A stretch of DNA of 64,000 nucleotides from Alistipes communis (GTDB taxonomy: Bacteria; Bacteroidota; Bacteroidia; Bacteroidales; Rikenellaceae). The position numbers and the translations under genes were made by a program. The notes below the pieces were generated by a model, which was given only the letters and a program-made list of their open reading frames with translations, was not told the origin of the DNA and made no database searches. Every line of letters starts with the position of its first letter. Within the stretch, counting starts at the first letter, position 1. This document shows positions 41,059 through 50,559 of the stretch, one piece after another. Location of the stretch: the NCBI RefSeq assembly GCF_006542665.1, contig NZ_AP019735.1, forward strand, positions 1,240,001-1,304,000, read 5' to 3'.

Positions 41059-44000
41059 ATGAATACAGCAAACCTACGCCTGCGGGGCAGATGGCTTCTG
41101 GCGCTTTTCGCCTCCCTTTTCCTCGCTGTCGGCGCATCCGCCCAGAATGAGGTTGAGATTCAGGGGCGCGTGACGGCCGACGGACAGCCGCTCGTCGGAG
41201 CCAGCGTCATTATCAAGGGAACGACAACCGGAACCAGTACCGACATTGCGGGTAATTTCACGGTCCGCGCCAAGAACGGAGCCGTGCTCTCCGTCGGATT
41301 CGTCGGCTACAAAACCCGCGAGGTCGCCGTTACGGCAGGAGTGACCTTCCTCGATATCGTGCTCGAGGCCGAAGAGGCACTGATCGACGACGTGGTCGTC
41401 ATCGGTTACGGCAGCATGAAAAAGAGCGACCTGACCGGATCGGTCGTTTCCGTGAAGATGGATGCCATCAAGGACATCTCGGCCCCGTCGATCGAGGGAC
41501 TGTTGCAGGGCCGTGCCGCCGGACTGCAAATCATGAACACTTCGCAGGATCCCGGGGCGGGCGCCGTAGTGCGTATCCGCGGCAACAGTTCGCTCAACGG
41601 TTCGAACACCCCGCTGATCGTAGTCGACGGATTCCCCATCGGCGACGCCGGCAACCTGTCGCAGATCAACCCCTCGGACATCGAATCGATCGAGATCCTG
41701 AAAGATGCCTCTTCCTCGGCCATCTACGGTTCCCGCGGCGCCAACGGCGTGATCCTGATCCAGACCCGCACCGCCAAAGGCGGGTCGACTCAGGTTTCGG
41801 TGAACCACCGGACCACCATCGGGCAGTTCACCGACAAACTCAACGTCTGGCGCAACCCGCTGCAAATGGCGCAGATCGCCAACGAGGAGCTGACCAACGC
41901 CGGGCTGCCGGCCCTCTACACAGGTCAGTACAACAACGGCACCTACTATCCGTCACTCATCGAGATCCAACAGGGCAAGTGGTCGAACACCGATTGGGCC
42001 GACCTCTGCATGCGTACGGCCGTGGTCAACAATACGACGGCCACGCTGTCGCACTCCACCGACAAGGCGGCGATCAATCTGAGCCTTAATTATTTCGACG
42101 ACGAAGGTGTCTACAAGAAAGATAATTTCCGCAAAGGCAATGTCACGCTCAACGGTTCGTACAAACTGGCCAAGAATTTCACGCTTCAGACCTCGAACAT
42201 CCTTTCGATCCACAAGCGTCATGTAAACAACACGCTCGAATACGGCCGCAACCCGTTATGGCCCGTTTACGATGAGGACGGCAATTATTTCGTCGCTTCG
42301 GAAACCGACTTCGGCCATCCGCTCATTATCTCCGACAACGTCAAGAACGAGACGCAGGGCCGCGACCTCATTTCGTCGCTGGCAGCCGAGTGGGAGATCA
42401 TCGAGGGATTGAAGATCCGCACGCAGCTCAATTACAACTATTCGACCTCCGTGCAGGATGTCTACAACGCTTCGAACACTTCACAGGAGGCGCACGACAT
42501 GAACGGTATCGCGCAAATGAACAATTCCCTGTCGCAGGATGTGCTGAGCGAGACCTATGTTACTTTTCAGCGGACTTTTGCCGACCGGCACAACCTGTCG
42601 GTCATGGCGGGACACTCCTTCGACTACAACATGGGCCGGACGCTCGGCACTACGGCCTATGATTTCGTGAACGACGCCCTCGGCAATGAGAACATGGGTG
42701 CGGGCAATCCCCAGAAGAACGTGATAAACAACACGTATCAGAACAGTAAACTGCTCTCGTTCTACGGCCGTTTGAACTACGTGCTCGACGATAAATATCT
42801 CTTCACGTTCACCATGCGTGCCGACGGTTCGTCGAAATTCGGCAAAAACAACAAGTGGGGCTATTTCCCTTCGGGCGCCGTGAGCTGGAAACTCCACAAT
42901 GAGCCGTGGATGCAGAAGCTCAACGTTTTCGATGAGTTCAAGATCCGGGCCAGCTGGGGAATTTCGGGCAATCAGGGCATTTCGCCTTACCAGACGCTCA
43001 ACCGCTACGGAACCGAGAAATACTGGTTCGCGGACAAATGGCAGACGGCCATCGGCCCGGGCTATGAAGCCGGCCGCGAAGGCGCCAATGACCGCTATAT
43101 CCTCTGGGGCGGCATTGCCAACCCCGATCTGAGGTGGGAATCGACCCGCCAGTGGAACCTGGGTGTCGACCTCGCCTTTTTCAAACGCCGCCTGCGCGTG
43201 ACGATGGATTACTACGACAAGTACACTACCGATCTGCTGCGTGAGAAATACCTGCCGCTGTCGAGCAGTTATGACAAGATGTGGGTCAACGACGGCAATA
43301 TCCGTAACCGCGGTTTCGAACTCACGCTCGACGGCGATATCGTCAGCCGGAAGAATACCTCCTTTTCCGCGACGTTCATCTTCTCGCGGAACCGCAACGA
43401 GGTGACCGATCTGGGGAATGCCGTTTCGAGTGGCCTGAGCACCGATTACCTCACGGGCATGCAGTACGAGGTTTGCGGCCAGTCGCTGTCGATGTTCAAC
43501 GGCAATCCGAGCGTCTATGCCATCGGCTATCCGATGTATGTCTTCTACGGCTATCGGGTGAACGGTATCATCCAGCAGGGAGAGGACCCTGGCTTCATGA
43601 GTTCCGATGGCAAGGACCAGCCCGGCGAGCTCAAATACGTGGATCTAAACGGAGACTATGCCATCGACGACCGGGACCGCTGCATCATCGGCGATCCGAA
43701 TCCCGACTTCACAGCCAGCCTTAACCTGGCGTTCCGCTACAAGAATCTCGACGTGTCGGTATTTCTCAACGGCGTATTCGGCAACGACGTCATTTATAAC
43801 GGCTATACTTACGATCCGCGCGTGAAGATCAAGCGCTGGACGCCCGACAATCCGACAAACGAATACCCGCGCCTGAATTCGACGCGCAGCTACCTGTTCT
43901 CGGATTACTTCGTCCACGACGGTTCGTTCGTCCGCCTGCAAAACATCAATATCGGCTATACGATTCCCGTCCGCAAGGCCTTTATTCGCAGCGTGCGCGT

Positions 44001-44136
44001 GTTCGCCAATATAGAGAACGCCTATACCTTCACCAAATTCGACGGTTACGATCCCGAAGTGGGTGTCGACGGTATCTACTGGGGCGGTTATCCCCGACTG
44101 CGGAAATATGCCATCGGTCTGGACTTGAAATTCTAA
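41059..44136 (+). CDS. SusC/RagA family TonB-dependent transporter
   Basis: A 1025-residue outer-membrane importer. Signal peptide about 1-28 (ending GASAQN), a carboxypeptidase-like regulatory domain (VEIQGRVTADGQPLVGASVI), the TonB box region DDVVVIGYGSMKKSDLTGSV, a plug domain with ILKDASSSAIYGSRGANGVI, then a 22-strand barrel ending in YAIGLDLKF with a C-terminal Phe. It pairs with the SusD gene 9 bases downstream and imports mannan oligosaccharides. No N-terminal STN domain is present, so anti-sigma control is not suggested. Confidence 0.97.
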   Translation: MNTANLRLRGRWLLALFASLFLAVGASAQNEVEIQGRVTADGQPLVGASVIIKGTTTGTSTDIAGNFTVRAKNGAVLSVGFVGYKTREVAVTAGVTFLDIVLEAEEALIDDVVVIGYGSMKKSDLTGSVVSVKMDAIKDISAPSIEGLLQGRAAGLQIMNTSQDPGAGAVVRIRGNSSLNGSNTPLIVVDGFPIGDAGNLSQINPSDIESIEILKDASSSAIYGSRGANGVILIQTRTAKGGSTQVSVNHRTTIGQFTDKLNVWRNPLQMAQIANEELTNAGLPALYTGQYNNGTYYPSLIEIQQGKWSNTDWADLCMRTAVVNNTTATLSHSTDKAAINLSLNYFDDEGVYKKDNFRKGNVTLNGSYKLAKNFTLQTSNILSIHKRHVNNTLEYGRNPLWPVYDEDGNYFVASETDFGHPLIISDNVKNETQGRDLISSLAAEWEIIEGLKIRTQLNYNYSTSVQDVYNASNTSQEAHDMNGIAQMNNSLSQDVLSETYVTFQRTFADRHNLSVMAGHSFDYNMGRTLGTTAYDFVNDALGNENMGAGNPQKNVINNTYQNSKLLSFYGRLNYVLDDKYLFTFTMRADGSSKFGKNNKWGYFPSGAVSWKLHNEPWMQKLNVFDEFKIRASWGISGNQGISPYQTLNRYGTEKYWFADKWQTAIGPGYEAGREGANDRYILWGGIANPDLRWESTRQWNLGVDLAFFKRRLRVTMDYYDKYTTDLLREKYLPLSSSYDKMWVNDGNIRNRGFELTLDGDIVSRKNTSFSATFIFSRNRNEVTDLGNAVSSGLSTDYLTGMQYEVCGQSLSMFNGNPSVYAIGYPMYVFYGYRVNGIIQQGEDPGFMSSDGKDQPGELKYVDLNGDYAIDDRDRCIIGDPNPDFTASLNLAFRYKNLDVSVFLNGVFGNDVIYNGYTYDPRVKIKRWTPDNPTNEYPRLNSTRSYLFSDYFVHDGSFVRLQNINIGYTIPVRKAFIRSVRVFANIENAYTFTKFDGYDPEVGVDGIYWGGYPRLRKYAIGLDLKF

Positions 44137-44145
44137 ACTACGATT

Positions 44146-45630
44146 ATGAAAAATCTGCTTTATATCATTTCGCTCTGCGGGTTGCTCACAGCGTGCGACC
44201 TGCAGGAGGAGCCGTACGGATTCTATTCCGACGACAATTTTTACAAGAGCGAGACCGATGCCGAGTCGGGTCTTCTCTATGCCTACAATGCCCTGACGTT
44301 CCTCGAATATTCACGCGGCATCTTCTACATCGGCGACATCCCCACCGAGACGATGTCGCCCAAGAGCGACGAGGCGGGTGATGTCTATCAGCTTGAGAAC
44401 TGGATCGCGAACCGCGAGACCGAGCAGTTGCAATACTATTTCAAATACTGCTACATCGCGATCAACCGAGCCAATACGGTGATCGACCATATCCAAAACA
44501 GTTCGGTGCTGAGCGAGACGGCGCGCCGCCGAATTCTCGGCGAAGCTTATTTCCTGCGTGCATGGAACTATTTCAATCTGGTGCGTACGTTCGGCATCGT
44601 GCCCGTGCAGACAAAGATGGTGGCGGAGCTATCGCAGACAACGCCTCCGATGGCAACGGGCCTCGACCAGCTTTATGATCTGATCTTAGGCGACCTGACC
44701 CGGGCGGACAACCTGCTCGAAGTCAACAAAGTTTTCGGACGGGCGGACAAGGTGGCTGCGCAGTCGCTGATGGCAAAGGCCTACCTGACCATCGCGTCTT
44801 CGAAGGAGCACAACGTTCACCGTTATACAGAGATGCGCCGTGAGCCTCGGATCATGTACGACAGCGCCGCCTATTGGGCGGGGAAGGTTGTCCGTGATTA
44901 CAAGAACGTGTATGATTTCGACACCAACCTGCGCGATATTTACGACGTGGACAAACCCACGGGGCCCGAGCATATCTTCATCATGCCGATCGACCGCAGC
45001 GGTACGCAGGAGGGTAACTACTCCAAACTGCCCCTGCTTTTCCTGCCGTCGAACAACTCCGTACCGTTCTACATCCGTTACGGCAATGGTGACTTGCAGC
45101 GGGCCAACGGCAACGGTTGGGGTGTTTTCCTCTGTAATGACGAATTCGTCGAAACGCAGTTCAGCACCACAGACAAACGTCGTACCGAGTTGATTCACCG
45201 CGACATCTACGATGCTTCCGGAAATCCGATCGTACCCAATCAGGTCAAGGGATACTTTTCGAGCAAGTACGTCGACCCTGATTTTATCGGCGAACGCACC
45301 AGTGCCCGGCCTTACCTGATCCGTTTTTCGGACATTGCGTTGGTGTATGCCGAAGCGGCGGGACCCGAAGCGGGCTTGGCCTATGTGAACCGTATCCGCG
45401 AAAGGGCCGGCGTAACACCGCTTCCGTCCGGAATGACGACGGATAAATTCCGCGAAGCCGTGATTAAAGAACGTGCTCTGGAACTGGCTTTCGAGGGCAA
45501 CCGGCTCTACGACCTGCGCCGCACGGCCTCGGTTACGACCACCGATATCAAGGCTGCCGGACTGAGCGAGGCCGAAGCCGCCTACTATCCGATCCCGCAG
45601 CGTGAAATAGACCTGAATCCCAATTTGTAG
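44146..45630 (+). CDS. SusD/RagB family glycan-binding lipoprotein
   Basis: A 494-residue lipoprotein forming the lid on SusC. Signal and lipobox GLLTAC with Cys17. SusD features: DNFYKSETDAESGLLYAYNA, ILGEAYFLRAWNYFNLVRTF (TPR region) and the C-terminal VNRIRERAGVTPLP with IKERALELAFEGNRLYDLRR. It follows SusC directly. Identification is secure; the glycan is inferred from the locus. Confidence 0.97.
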   Translation: MKNLLYIISLCGLLTACDLQEEPYGFYSDDNFYKSETDAESGLLYAYNALTFLEYSRGIFYIGDIPTETMSPKSDEAGDVYQLENWIANRETEQLQYYFKYCYIAINRANTVIDHIQNSSVLSETARRRILGEAYFLRAWNYFNLVRTFGIVPVQTKMVAELSQTTPPMATGLDQLYDLILGDLTRADNLLEVNKVFGRADKVAAQSLMAKAYLTIASSKEHNVHRYTEMRREPRIMYDSAAYWAGKVVRDYKNVYDFDTNLRDIYDVDKPTGPEHIFIMPIDRSGTQEGNYSKLPLLFLPSNNSVPFYIRYGNGDLQRANGNGWGVFLCNDEFVETQFSTTDKRRTELIHRDIYDASGNPIVPNQVKGYFSSKYVDPDFIGERTSARPYLIRFSDIALVYAEAAGPEAGLAYVNRIRERAGVTPLPSGMTTDKFREAVIKERALELAFEGNRLYDLRRTASVTTTDIKAAGLSEAEAAYYPIPQREIDLNPNL

Positions 45631-45634
45631 CATT

Positions 45635-46543
45635 ATGAAAAATCTGAAACATATTGCATTGTTCCTTTCGTGCCTGGTTATAGCTTCCTGCACGAAGGAT
45701 ATCGACGAAAAGGAGCCGAGCAACGAGTGCTCGATCCTCGACATCCAACTGACGGGACAACTGGGTAAAGCCACCATCGAACGGGTGGACGACAATCAGG
45801 GAACCGTGACCCTCTATATCTTCGAACAGGCCGATTACCCGTGGGAAGCGGTCGGGGTCGAGGCGCTGGCCCTTTCGGCCTATGCCACGGCGGATGTCTC
45901 CGACGGCGGTACGCTCGATTTCCGGAATCCCGAACGCAAGGCGCGTATTATCGTGCGTTCCCAAACCGGAAAACAGGTGCTTTGGACGGTCTACCTCAAA
46001 CCCTACAATCCGTTCTATGTCGGCACGTGGGCTGTCAGCGACATCAAGATATACCTGGACCAGAATATCAGCGGCAACGGTACCGGAAAGTGGGATACTT
46101 CGATGGGCGGTTCCGAGTTCGGGTTGTTCGCCTCGCCGGAGTTGGATAACATCATCACCATTACGATGAACGAAGAGATGGTCGACGGAAAATTTACGGG
46201 CAAGATCATCAATGCCGCCGGAGCCGACGGGCTATACGGGTCGTTCAAGGGTGTTTATCCGGGCGAGTACACCGAGGATGCTCCGCTGGATATGGACCCG
46301 CGCCTGCGACATCTGATCCCTGCCGGAGAGTCCGACTGGATGTTGGATCTCTCGACCAACCAGATGAAGATTTCGAAGAACAATATTACCTCGACGATGA
46401 CTTTCAGCAGGGATACTTCGGGCAATCTTTTCTTCGATTTCGCCCTGCCGGATGCGTCGGGCGATACGCCGGGCAACAATTTCTACAACAACTTCTGGCG
46501 CAGTTCGTACAAGTTCTCGTATATCGTACGGGCCGCCGAATAG
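45635..46543 (+). CDS. putative surface glycan-binding lipoprotein of the mannan locus
   Basis: A 302-residue lipoprotein with lipobox VIASC, Cys18. Residues about 20-125 look like an Ig-like strand-rich domain (FEQADYPWEAVGVEALALSA; IIVRSQTGKQVLWTVYL). The remainder (about 128-300) begins NPFYVGTWAVSDIKIYLDQN and resembles no enzyme I know. Its place right after SusD is where SusE-like surface glycan-binding proteins normally lie. It ends the operon before a hairpin. Function inferred from position. Confidence 0.72.
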   Translation: MKNLKHIALFLSCLVIASCTKDIDEKEPSNECSILDIQLTGQLGKATIERVDDNQGTVTLYIFEQADYPWEAVGVEALALSAYATADVSDGGTLDFRNPERKARIIVRSQTGKQVLWTVYLKPYNPFYVGTWAVSDIKIYLDQNISGNGTGKWDTSMGGSEFGLFASPELDNIITITMNEEMVDGKFTGKIINAAGADGLYGSFKGVYPGEYTEDAPLDMDPRLRHLIPAGESDWMLDLSTNQMKISKNNITSTMTFSRDTSGNLFFDFALPDASGDTPGNNFYNNFWRSSYKFSYIVRAAE

Positions 46544-46562
46544 GTCGGACCTGGCTGACTTT

Positions 46563-46597
46563 AACAACCGGACTTGCTGTCAGCAGGTCCGGTTGTT
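46563..46597. terminator. terminator at the end of the mannan operon
   Basis: A 16-bp stem (46563-46578 with 46582-46597, one G-T wobble) with AACAA/TTGTT ends, 19 bases after the last operon gene. Confidence 0.75.
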
Positions 46598-46616
46598 AGG
46601 TTATCGGAACAAACGG

Positions 46617-46745
46617 TCAGACCGTCATGATCTCCCTCTCCTTTTTGGAGAGAACCTCTTCGAAGAGTTCGGAGAACTTTTCGAGCAGTTTCTGCGTTCG
46701 TATATCCACGACGTTTTCGGGGCGTCCCTTCCGTACGAATTGCCA
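46617..46745 (-). pseudogene. relic of the frr 3' end
   Basis: The minus strand encodes QKLLEKFSELFEEV then LSKKEREIMTV and a TGA stop (46694-46617). Frr in this window ends QKLLEKFSKTLDAA then LDRKEREIMTV: 17 of 25 residues match and the flanking nucleotides are also alike. Upstream to about 46745 similarity fades (VRKGRPENVVDIRT), and a stop codon closes the frame near 46774. No start or complete gene remains, so it is a fragment of a second, diverged frr. Confidence 0.65.
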
Positions 46746-46786
46746 TATTGAGGCCGCGGCAGGGTCGATTCTTCATTTTATTTTAT

Positions 46787-46794
46787 TATTTTTG
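46787..46794 (+). promoter_or_regulatory. -7 box of leuS
   Basis: TATTTTTG matches TAnnTTTG within a T-rich stretch, 123 bases before the leuS start. No clear -33 box. Confidence 0.45.
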
Positions 46795-46916
46795 CCGGAA
46801 GATAAATTTCGGCACGGACAGACGGCGTTTCGGCACGGATCGGACGGAATCCTCGATAACACGCGCCACGCGCATAAGTCCTCGCACTCGAACCGGAAAA
46901 TTAGCTCTTACACTAT

Positions 46917-49670
46917 ATGGAATACAATTTCAAGGAACTGGAACCCAAATGGCAGCAGCGCTGGCGGGAGCGCGGAACCTACCACGTCGAAGTCGACCCC
47001 GCACGTCCGAAATACTACGTTCTCGACATGTTCCCCTACCCGTCGGGCGCCGGCCTGCACGTCGGGCATCCGCTGGGGTACATCGCTTCGGACATTTTCT
47101 CACGCTACAAGCGCCAGTGCGGTTTCAACGTGCTGCATCCGATGGGCTACGACGCCTTCGGTCTGCCGGCCGAACAATACGCCATCCAGACGGGACAGCA
47201 TCCGGCCGTCACCACCGAACACAACATCGCCCGTTACCGCGAACAGCTCGACAAGATCGGCTTCTCGTTCGACTGGGACCGCGAAGTGCGCACCTGCGAC
47301 CCGGGCTACTACAAGTGGACGCAGTGGGCCTTCCTGAAAATGTTCGGCAGCTACTATTGCCGCGACAGGCAGCAGGCGCGCCCGATCGGGGAGCTGGAAG
47401 AGGCGTTCGCCCGCAGCGGCACCGAAGGGGTGAATGCGGCCTGCACCGCCGAACTGCATTTCACGGCCGCCGACTGGGCGGGCATGGACGAGCACCGGCG
47501 CGAACAGGTGTTGCAGAACTACCGCCTGGCCTACCGCGCCGACACGATGGTCAACTGGTGCCCGCAGTTGGGTACGGTGCTGGCCAACGACGAGGTGAAG
47601 GACGGGCTGTCGGTGCGCGGCGGCTATCCCGTCGTACAGAAACGCATGAAGCAGTGGCTGCTGCGCGTGACGGCCTATGCGCAGCGAATGCTCGACGGGC
47701 TGGAAACGCTCCAATGGAGCGAATCGCTCAAAGAGATCCAGCGTAACTGGATCGGCCGCTCGGAGGGTGCACAGGTCTTCTTCGACGTGCGCGGTTTCGA
47801 CCGCAAACTCGAAATCTTCACCACGCGCCCCGACACGATCTTCGGCGTCACCTTCATGGTCATCGCTCCCGAACACGAATGGGTCAACGAGCTCACCACG
47901 CCCGAAAACAAGACGGCTGTCGAGGATTACCTCGAACAGACCCAGAAACGCTCCGAGCGCGAGCGCATCGCCGAGACGCGGCGCGTGAGCGGCGTCTTCA
48001 CCGGTTCGTATGCCGTCAACCCCTTCACGGGACGCGAGATACCGATCTACATCTCGGACTACGTGCTGGCGGGATACGGCACCGGAGCGATCATGGCCGT
48101 GCCGGCGCACGACTCGCGCGACTATGCCTTCGCCCGTCATTTCGGGCTGGAAATCACGCCCGTCGTCGCAGGCGGCGACATCAGCAAGGAGTCCTACGAC
48201 GCCAAGGAGGGCAAACTCATCAACTCCGGTTTTCTGGACGGCATGGAGGTCAGGGAGGCGATCGGAAAGATGTTCGACGCCATCGAGCAGCGCGGACTGG
48301 GCAAACGGCTGGTCAACTACCGGCTGCGCGACGCCATCTTCTCGCGCCAGCGTTACTGGGGCGAACCCTTCCCGATCTACTATCGCGACGAAATCGCCCG
48401 CCCGCTGCCGGAATCGGCGCTGCCGCTCGAACTGCCGCCCGTCAGCGACTTCGGCCCCACCGAAGAGGGCGAACCGCCGCTGGCCCGCGCAGCGGGGTGG
48501 ACGACGGCCGACGGCGATCCGCTCGAACTGTCGACGATGCCCGGGTTCGCAGGTTCGTCCGCCTACTACCTGCGCTACATGGACCCGCACAACGACCGCG
48601 CGCTCGTCGGCCGCGAAGCGGACGAATACTGGCGGTCGGTCGACCTCTACGTGGGCGGCATCGAACATGCGACGGGCCACCTGATGTATTCGCGCTTCTG
48701 GAACATGTTCCTCTACGATCTGGGCTGCGTGTGCGAACCCGAACCCTTCCGGAAGCTGGTCAACCAGGGCATGATCCAGGGCCGCTCGAATTTCGTCTAC
48801 CGCGTCGTCGGTACCAACAAGTTCGTCTCGTTCGGCCTGAAAGAGTCCTACGAGACGCAGGAGATCCACGTCGACGTGAACATCGTCCGCAACGACCAGC
48901 TCGATCTGGACGCCTTCCGCGCATGGCGGCCCGAGTTCGCCGACGCCGAGTTCATCCTCGAAGACGGGAAATACATCTGCGGCTGGGCGATCGAGAAGAT
49001 GTCGAAATCGATGTTCAACGTCGTCAACCCCGACTATATCGTTGACCAGTACGGCGCCGACACGTTGCGCATGTACGAGATGTTCCTCGGCCCGCTCGAA
49101 CAGTCGAAGCCGTGGGACACGAACGGCATCGACGGCGTGCACAAGTTCCTGCGCCGTTTCTGGCGGCTCTTCCACGCCGGCGACGCGCTGGCCGTGACGG
49201 ACGAGGCCCCCACTCCGAAGGAGTTGAAGACGCTGCACAAGACCATAAAGAAGGTCCGCGAGGACATCGAGAACTTCTCGTTCAACACGTCGGTGGCAGC
49301 CTTCATGATCTGCCTCAACGAACTGGGCGAATGCCGCAAGCGCGCGATTCTCGAACCGCTCGTCGCCCTGCTCGCACCCTTCGCGCCGCATATCGCCGAA
49401 GAGCTCTGGGAACGGCTGGGACATACCGCGTCGGTCTGCGACGCCCCCTATCCCGTCTGCGACGAAAGCTATCTGGTCGAGCAGTCGTTCGAATATCCGG
49501 TCATGATCAACGGCAAGCTGCGGTTCAAGCAGGAGTACGCCCTGACGGCGTCGCCGGATGAGATCACGGCCGACATCGTCGCACGGCCCGCCGCACAGAA
49601 ATGGCTCGACGGCAAGGCGCCGAAAAAAGTGATCGTCGTCAAAGGCAAGATCATCAATATCGTCCTCTGA
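46917..49670 (+). CDS. leuS: leucyl-tRNA synthetase
   Basis: A 917-residue class I synthetase charging tRNA-Leu. The HIGH-type motif is PYPSGAGLHVGHPLGYI, and the KMSKS motif is EKMSKSMFNVVNPDYIVDQY. The editing domain contains ITTRPDTIFGVTFMVIAPEH in the form FTTRPDTIFGVTF and GTGAIMAVPAHDSRDYAFA. The anticodon-binding and C-terminal domains follow. The start ATGGAATACAATTTC has typical A/T-rich upstream sequence. It overlaps the next gene by one base. Confidence 0.99.
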   Translation: MEYNFKELEPKWQQRWRERGTYHVEVDPARPKYYVLDMFPYPSGAGLHVGHPLGYIASDIFSRYKRQCGFNVLHPMGYDAFGLPAEQYAIQTGQHPAVTTEHNIARYREQLDKIGFSFDWDREVRTCDPGYYKWTQWAFLKMFGSYYCRDRQQARPIGELEEAFARSGTEGVNAACTAELHFTAADWAGMDEHRREQVLQNYRLAYRADTMVNWCPQLGTVLANDEVKDGLSVRGGYPVVQKRMKQWLLRVTAYAQRMLDGLETLQWSESLKEIQRNWIGRSEGAQVFFDVRGFDRKLEIFTTRPDTIFGVTFMVIAPEHEWVNELTTPENKTAVEDYLEQTQKRSERERIAETRRVSGVFTGSYAVNPFTGREIPIYISDYVLAGYGTGAIMAVPAHDSRDYAFARHFGLEITPVVAGGDISKESYDAKEGKLINSGFLDGMEVREAIGKMFDAIEQRGLGKRLVNYRLRDAIFSRQRYWGEPFPIYYRDEIARPLPESALPLELPPVSDFGPTEEGEPPLARAAGWTTADGDPLELSTMPGFAGSSAYYLRYMDPHNDRALVGREADEYWRSVDLYVGGIEHATGHLMYSRFWNMFLYDLGCVCEPEPFRKLVNQGMIQGRSNFVYRVVGTNKFVSFGLKESYETQEIHVDVNIVRNDQLDLDAFRAWRPEFADAEFILEDGKYICGWAIEKMSKSMFNVVNPDYIVDQYGADTLRMYEMFLGPLEQSKPWDTNGIDGVHKFLRRFWRLFHAGDALAVTDEAPTPKELKTLHKTIKKVREDIENFSFNTSVAAFMICLNELGECRKRAILEPLVALLAPFAPHIAEELWERLGHTASVCDAPYPVCDESYLVEQSFEYPVMINGKLRFKQEYALTASPDEITADIVARPAAQKWLDGKAPKKVIVVKGKIINIVL

Positions 49671-50557
49671 TGCGACGACTCCTCGTACTGACCGCACTCG
49701 CCGCCGCGTTGACCGCCGGCGCGCAACAGCGGATCGTCCGGCTGTGGAACAACGCCTCGGCACCCCACGACAACGGACTGCGGGGCGGGGAGCGGGTCGA
49801 GGAAAACCGATTGTTCAATACGACCGAAGCCGTTCTGTACGTCTATGCGGCCGACCCGGCACGTGCAACCGGACAGGCGGCGGTGGTCTGTCCGGGCGGC
49901 GGCTACCGCTTCCTCTCGATCGGAGGCGACGGCCACGCCGTCGGACGCTGGCTGGCCGAACACGGTGTCACCGCCGCCGTGTTGAAATACCGCCTGCCCA
50001 ACGGCCGATGCGAGGTACCGCTCGAAGACACCGAAGCGGCGCTGCGCTATCTGCGCCGCACGGCTCCGGACTTCCGCGCCGACTCCGCGCAGGTGGGGAT
50101 CGTGGGGTGTTCGGCGGGCGGCCACCTGGCCGCTTCGGCCGCCACGATGCTCCCCGAAGAGGTGCGCCCCGCCTTCGCCGTGCTGATCTATCCCGTCATT
50201 ACGGCCGAACCGGGCAAATGCCACAAAGGGTCGTTCGACCACTTGCTGGGCACCGACCGCACGGCCGGCGACGAGGCGCAATGGTCGCTGCAAAACCGCG
50301 TGACCGCCTCGACGCCGCCCGCATTGCTGCTGGCGGCCGACGACGACCGTTCGGTGCCGCCGGTCAACAGCGTTCTGTTCTATGCGGCGCTCAAACGCCA
50401 CGGCATACCGGCCTCGCTGCGAATCTACCCCAGCGGCGGCCACGGCGGCGCACTCGACCCCGCCCATATCTACCGTGCACAGTGGCGCGCCGACATTCTC
50501 GACTGGCTGGCCATGCTTGCACACGAAAATCAGAAACCAACTTCTAAACCCCGATAA
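49670..50557 (+). CDS. secreted alpha/beta hydrolase (esterase-like), copy 1
   Basis: A 295-residue exported hydrolase. Signal peptide MRRLLVLTALAAALTAGAQ is cleaved near residue 19. The nucleophile elbow is GCSAGGHLAASA; PALLLAADDDRSVPP holds the acid and SGGHGGALDP the His, completing the triad. The oxyanion-type motif VVCPGGGYRFLS lies near residue 73. It resembles carbohydrate esterase/lipase families (BD-FAE-like). Its ATG overlaps the leuS stop by one base. A paralog follows within 2 bases. Substrate unknown. Confidence 0.88.
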   Translation: MRRLLVLTALAAALTAGAQQRIVRLWNNASAPHDNGLRGGERVEENRLFNTTEAVLYVYAADPARATGQAAVVCPGGGYRFLSIGGDGHAVGRWLAEHGVTAAVLKYRLPNGRCEVPLEDTEAALRYLRRTAPDFRADSAQVGIVGCSAGGHLAASAATMLPEEVRPAFAVLIYPVITAEPGKCHKGSFDHLLGTDRTAGDEAQWSLQNRVTASTPPALLLAADDDRSVPPVNSVLFYAALKRHGIPASLRIYPSGGHGGALDPAHIYRAQWRADILDWLAMLAHENQKPTSKPR

Positions 50558-50559
50558 CC

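Noticed and set aside
47100..49763. Long minus-strand open frame opposite leuS
   Set aside because: Shadow frame of a secure GC-rich gene; composition is low-complexity and no family is recognisable.
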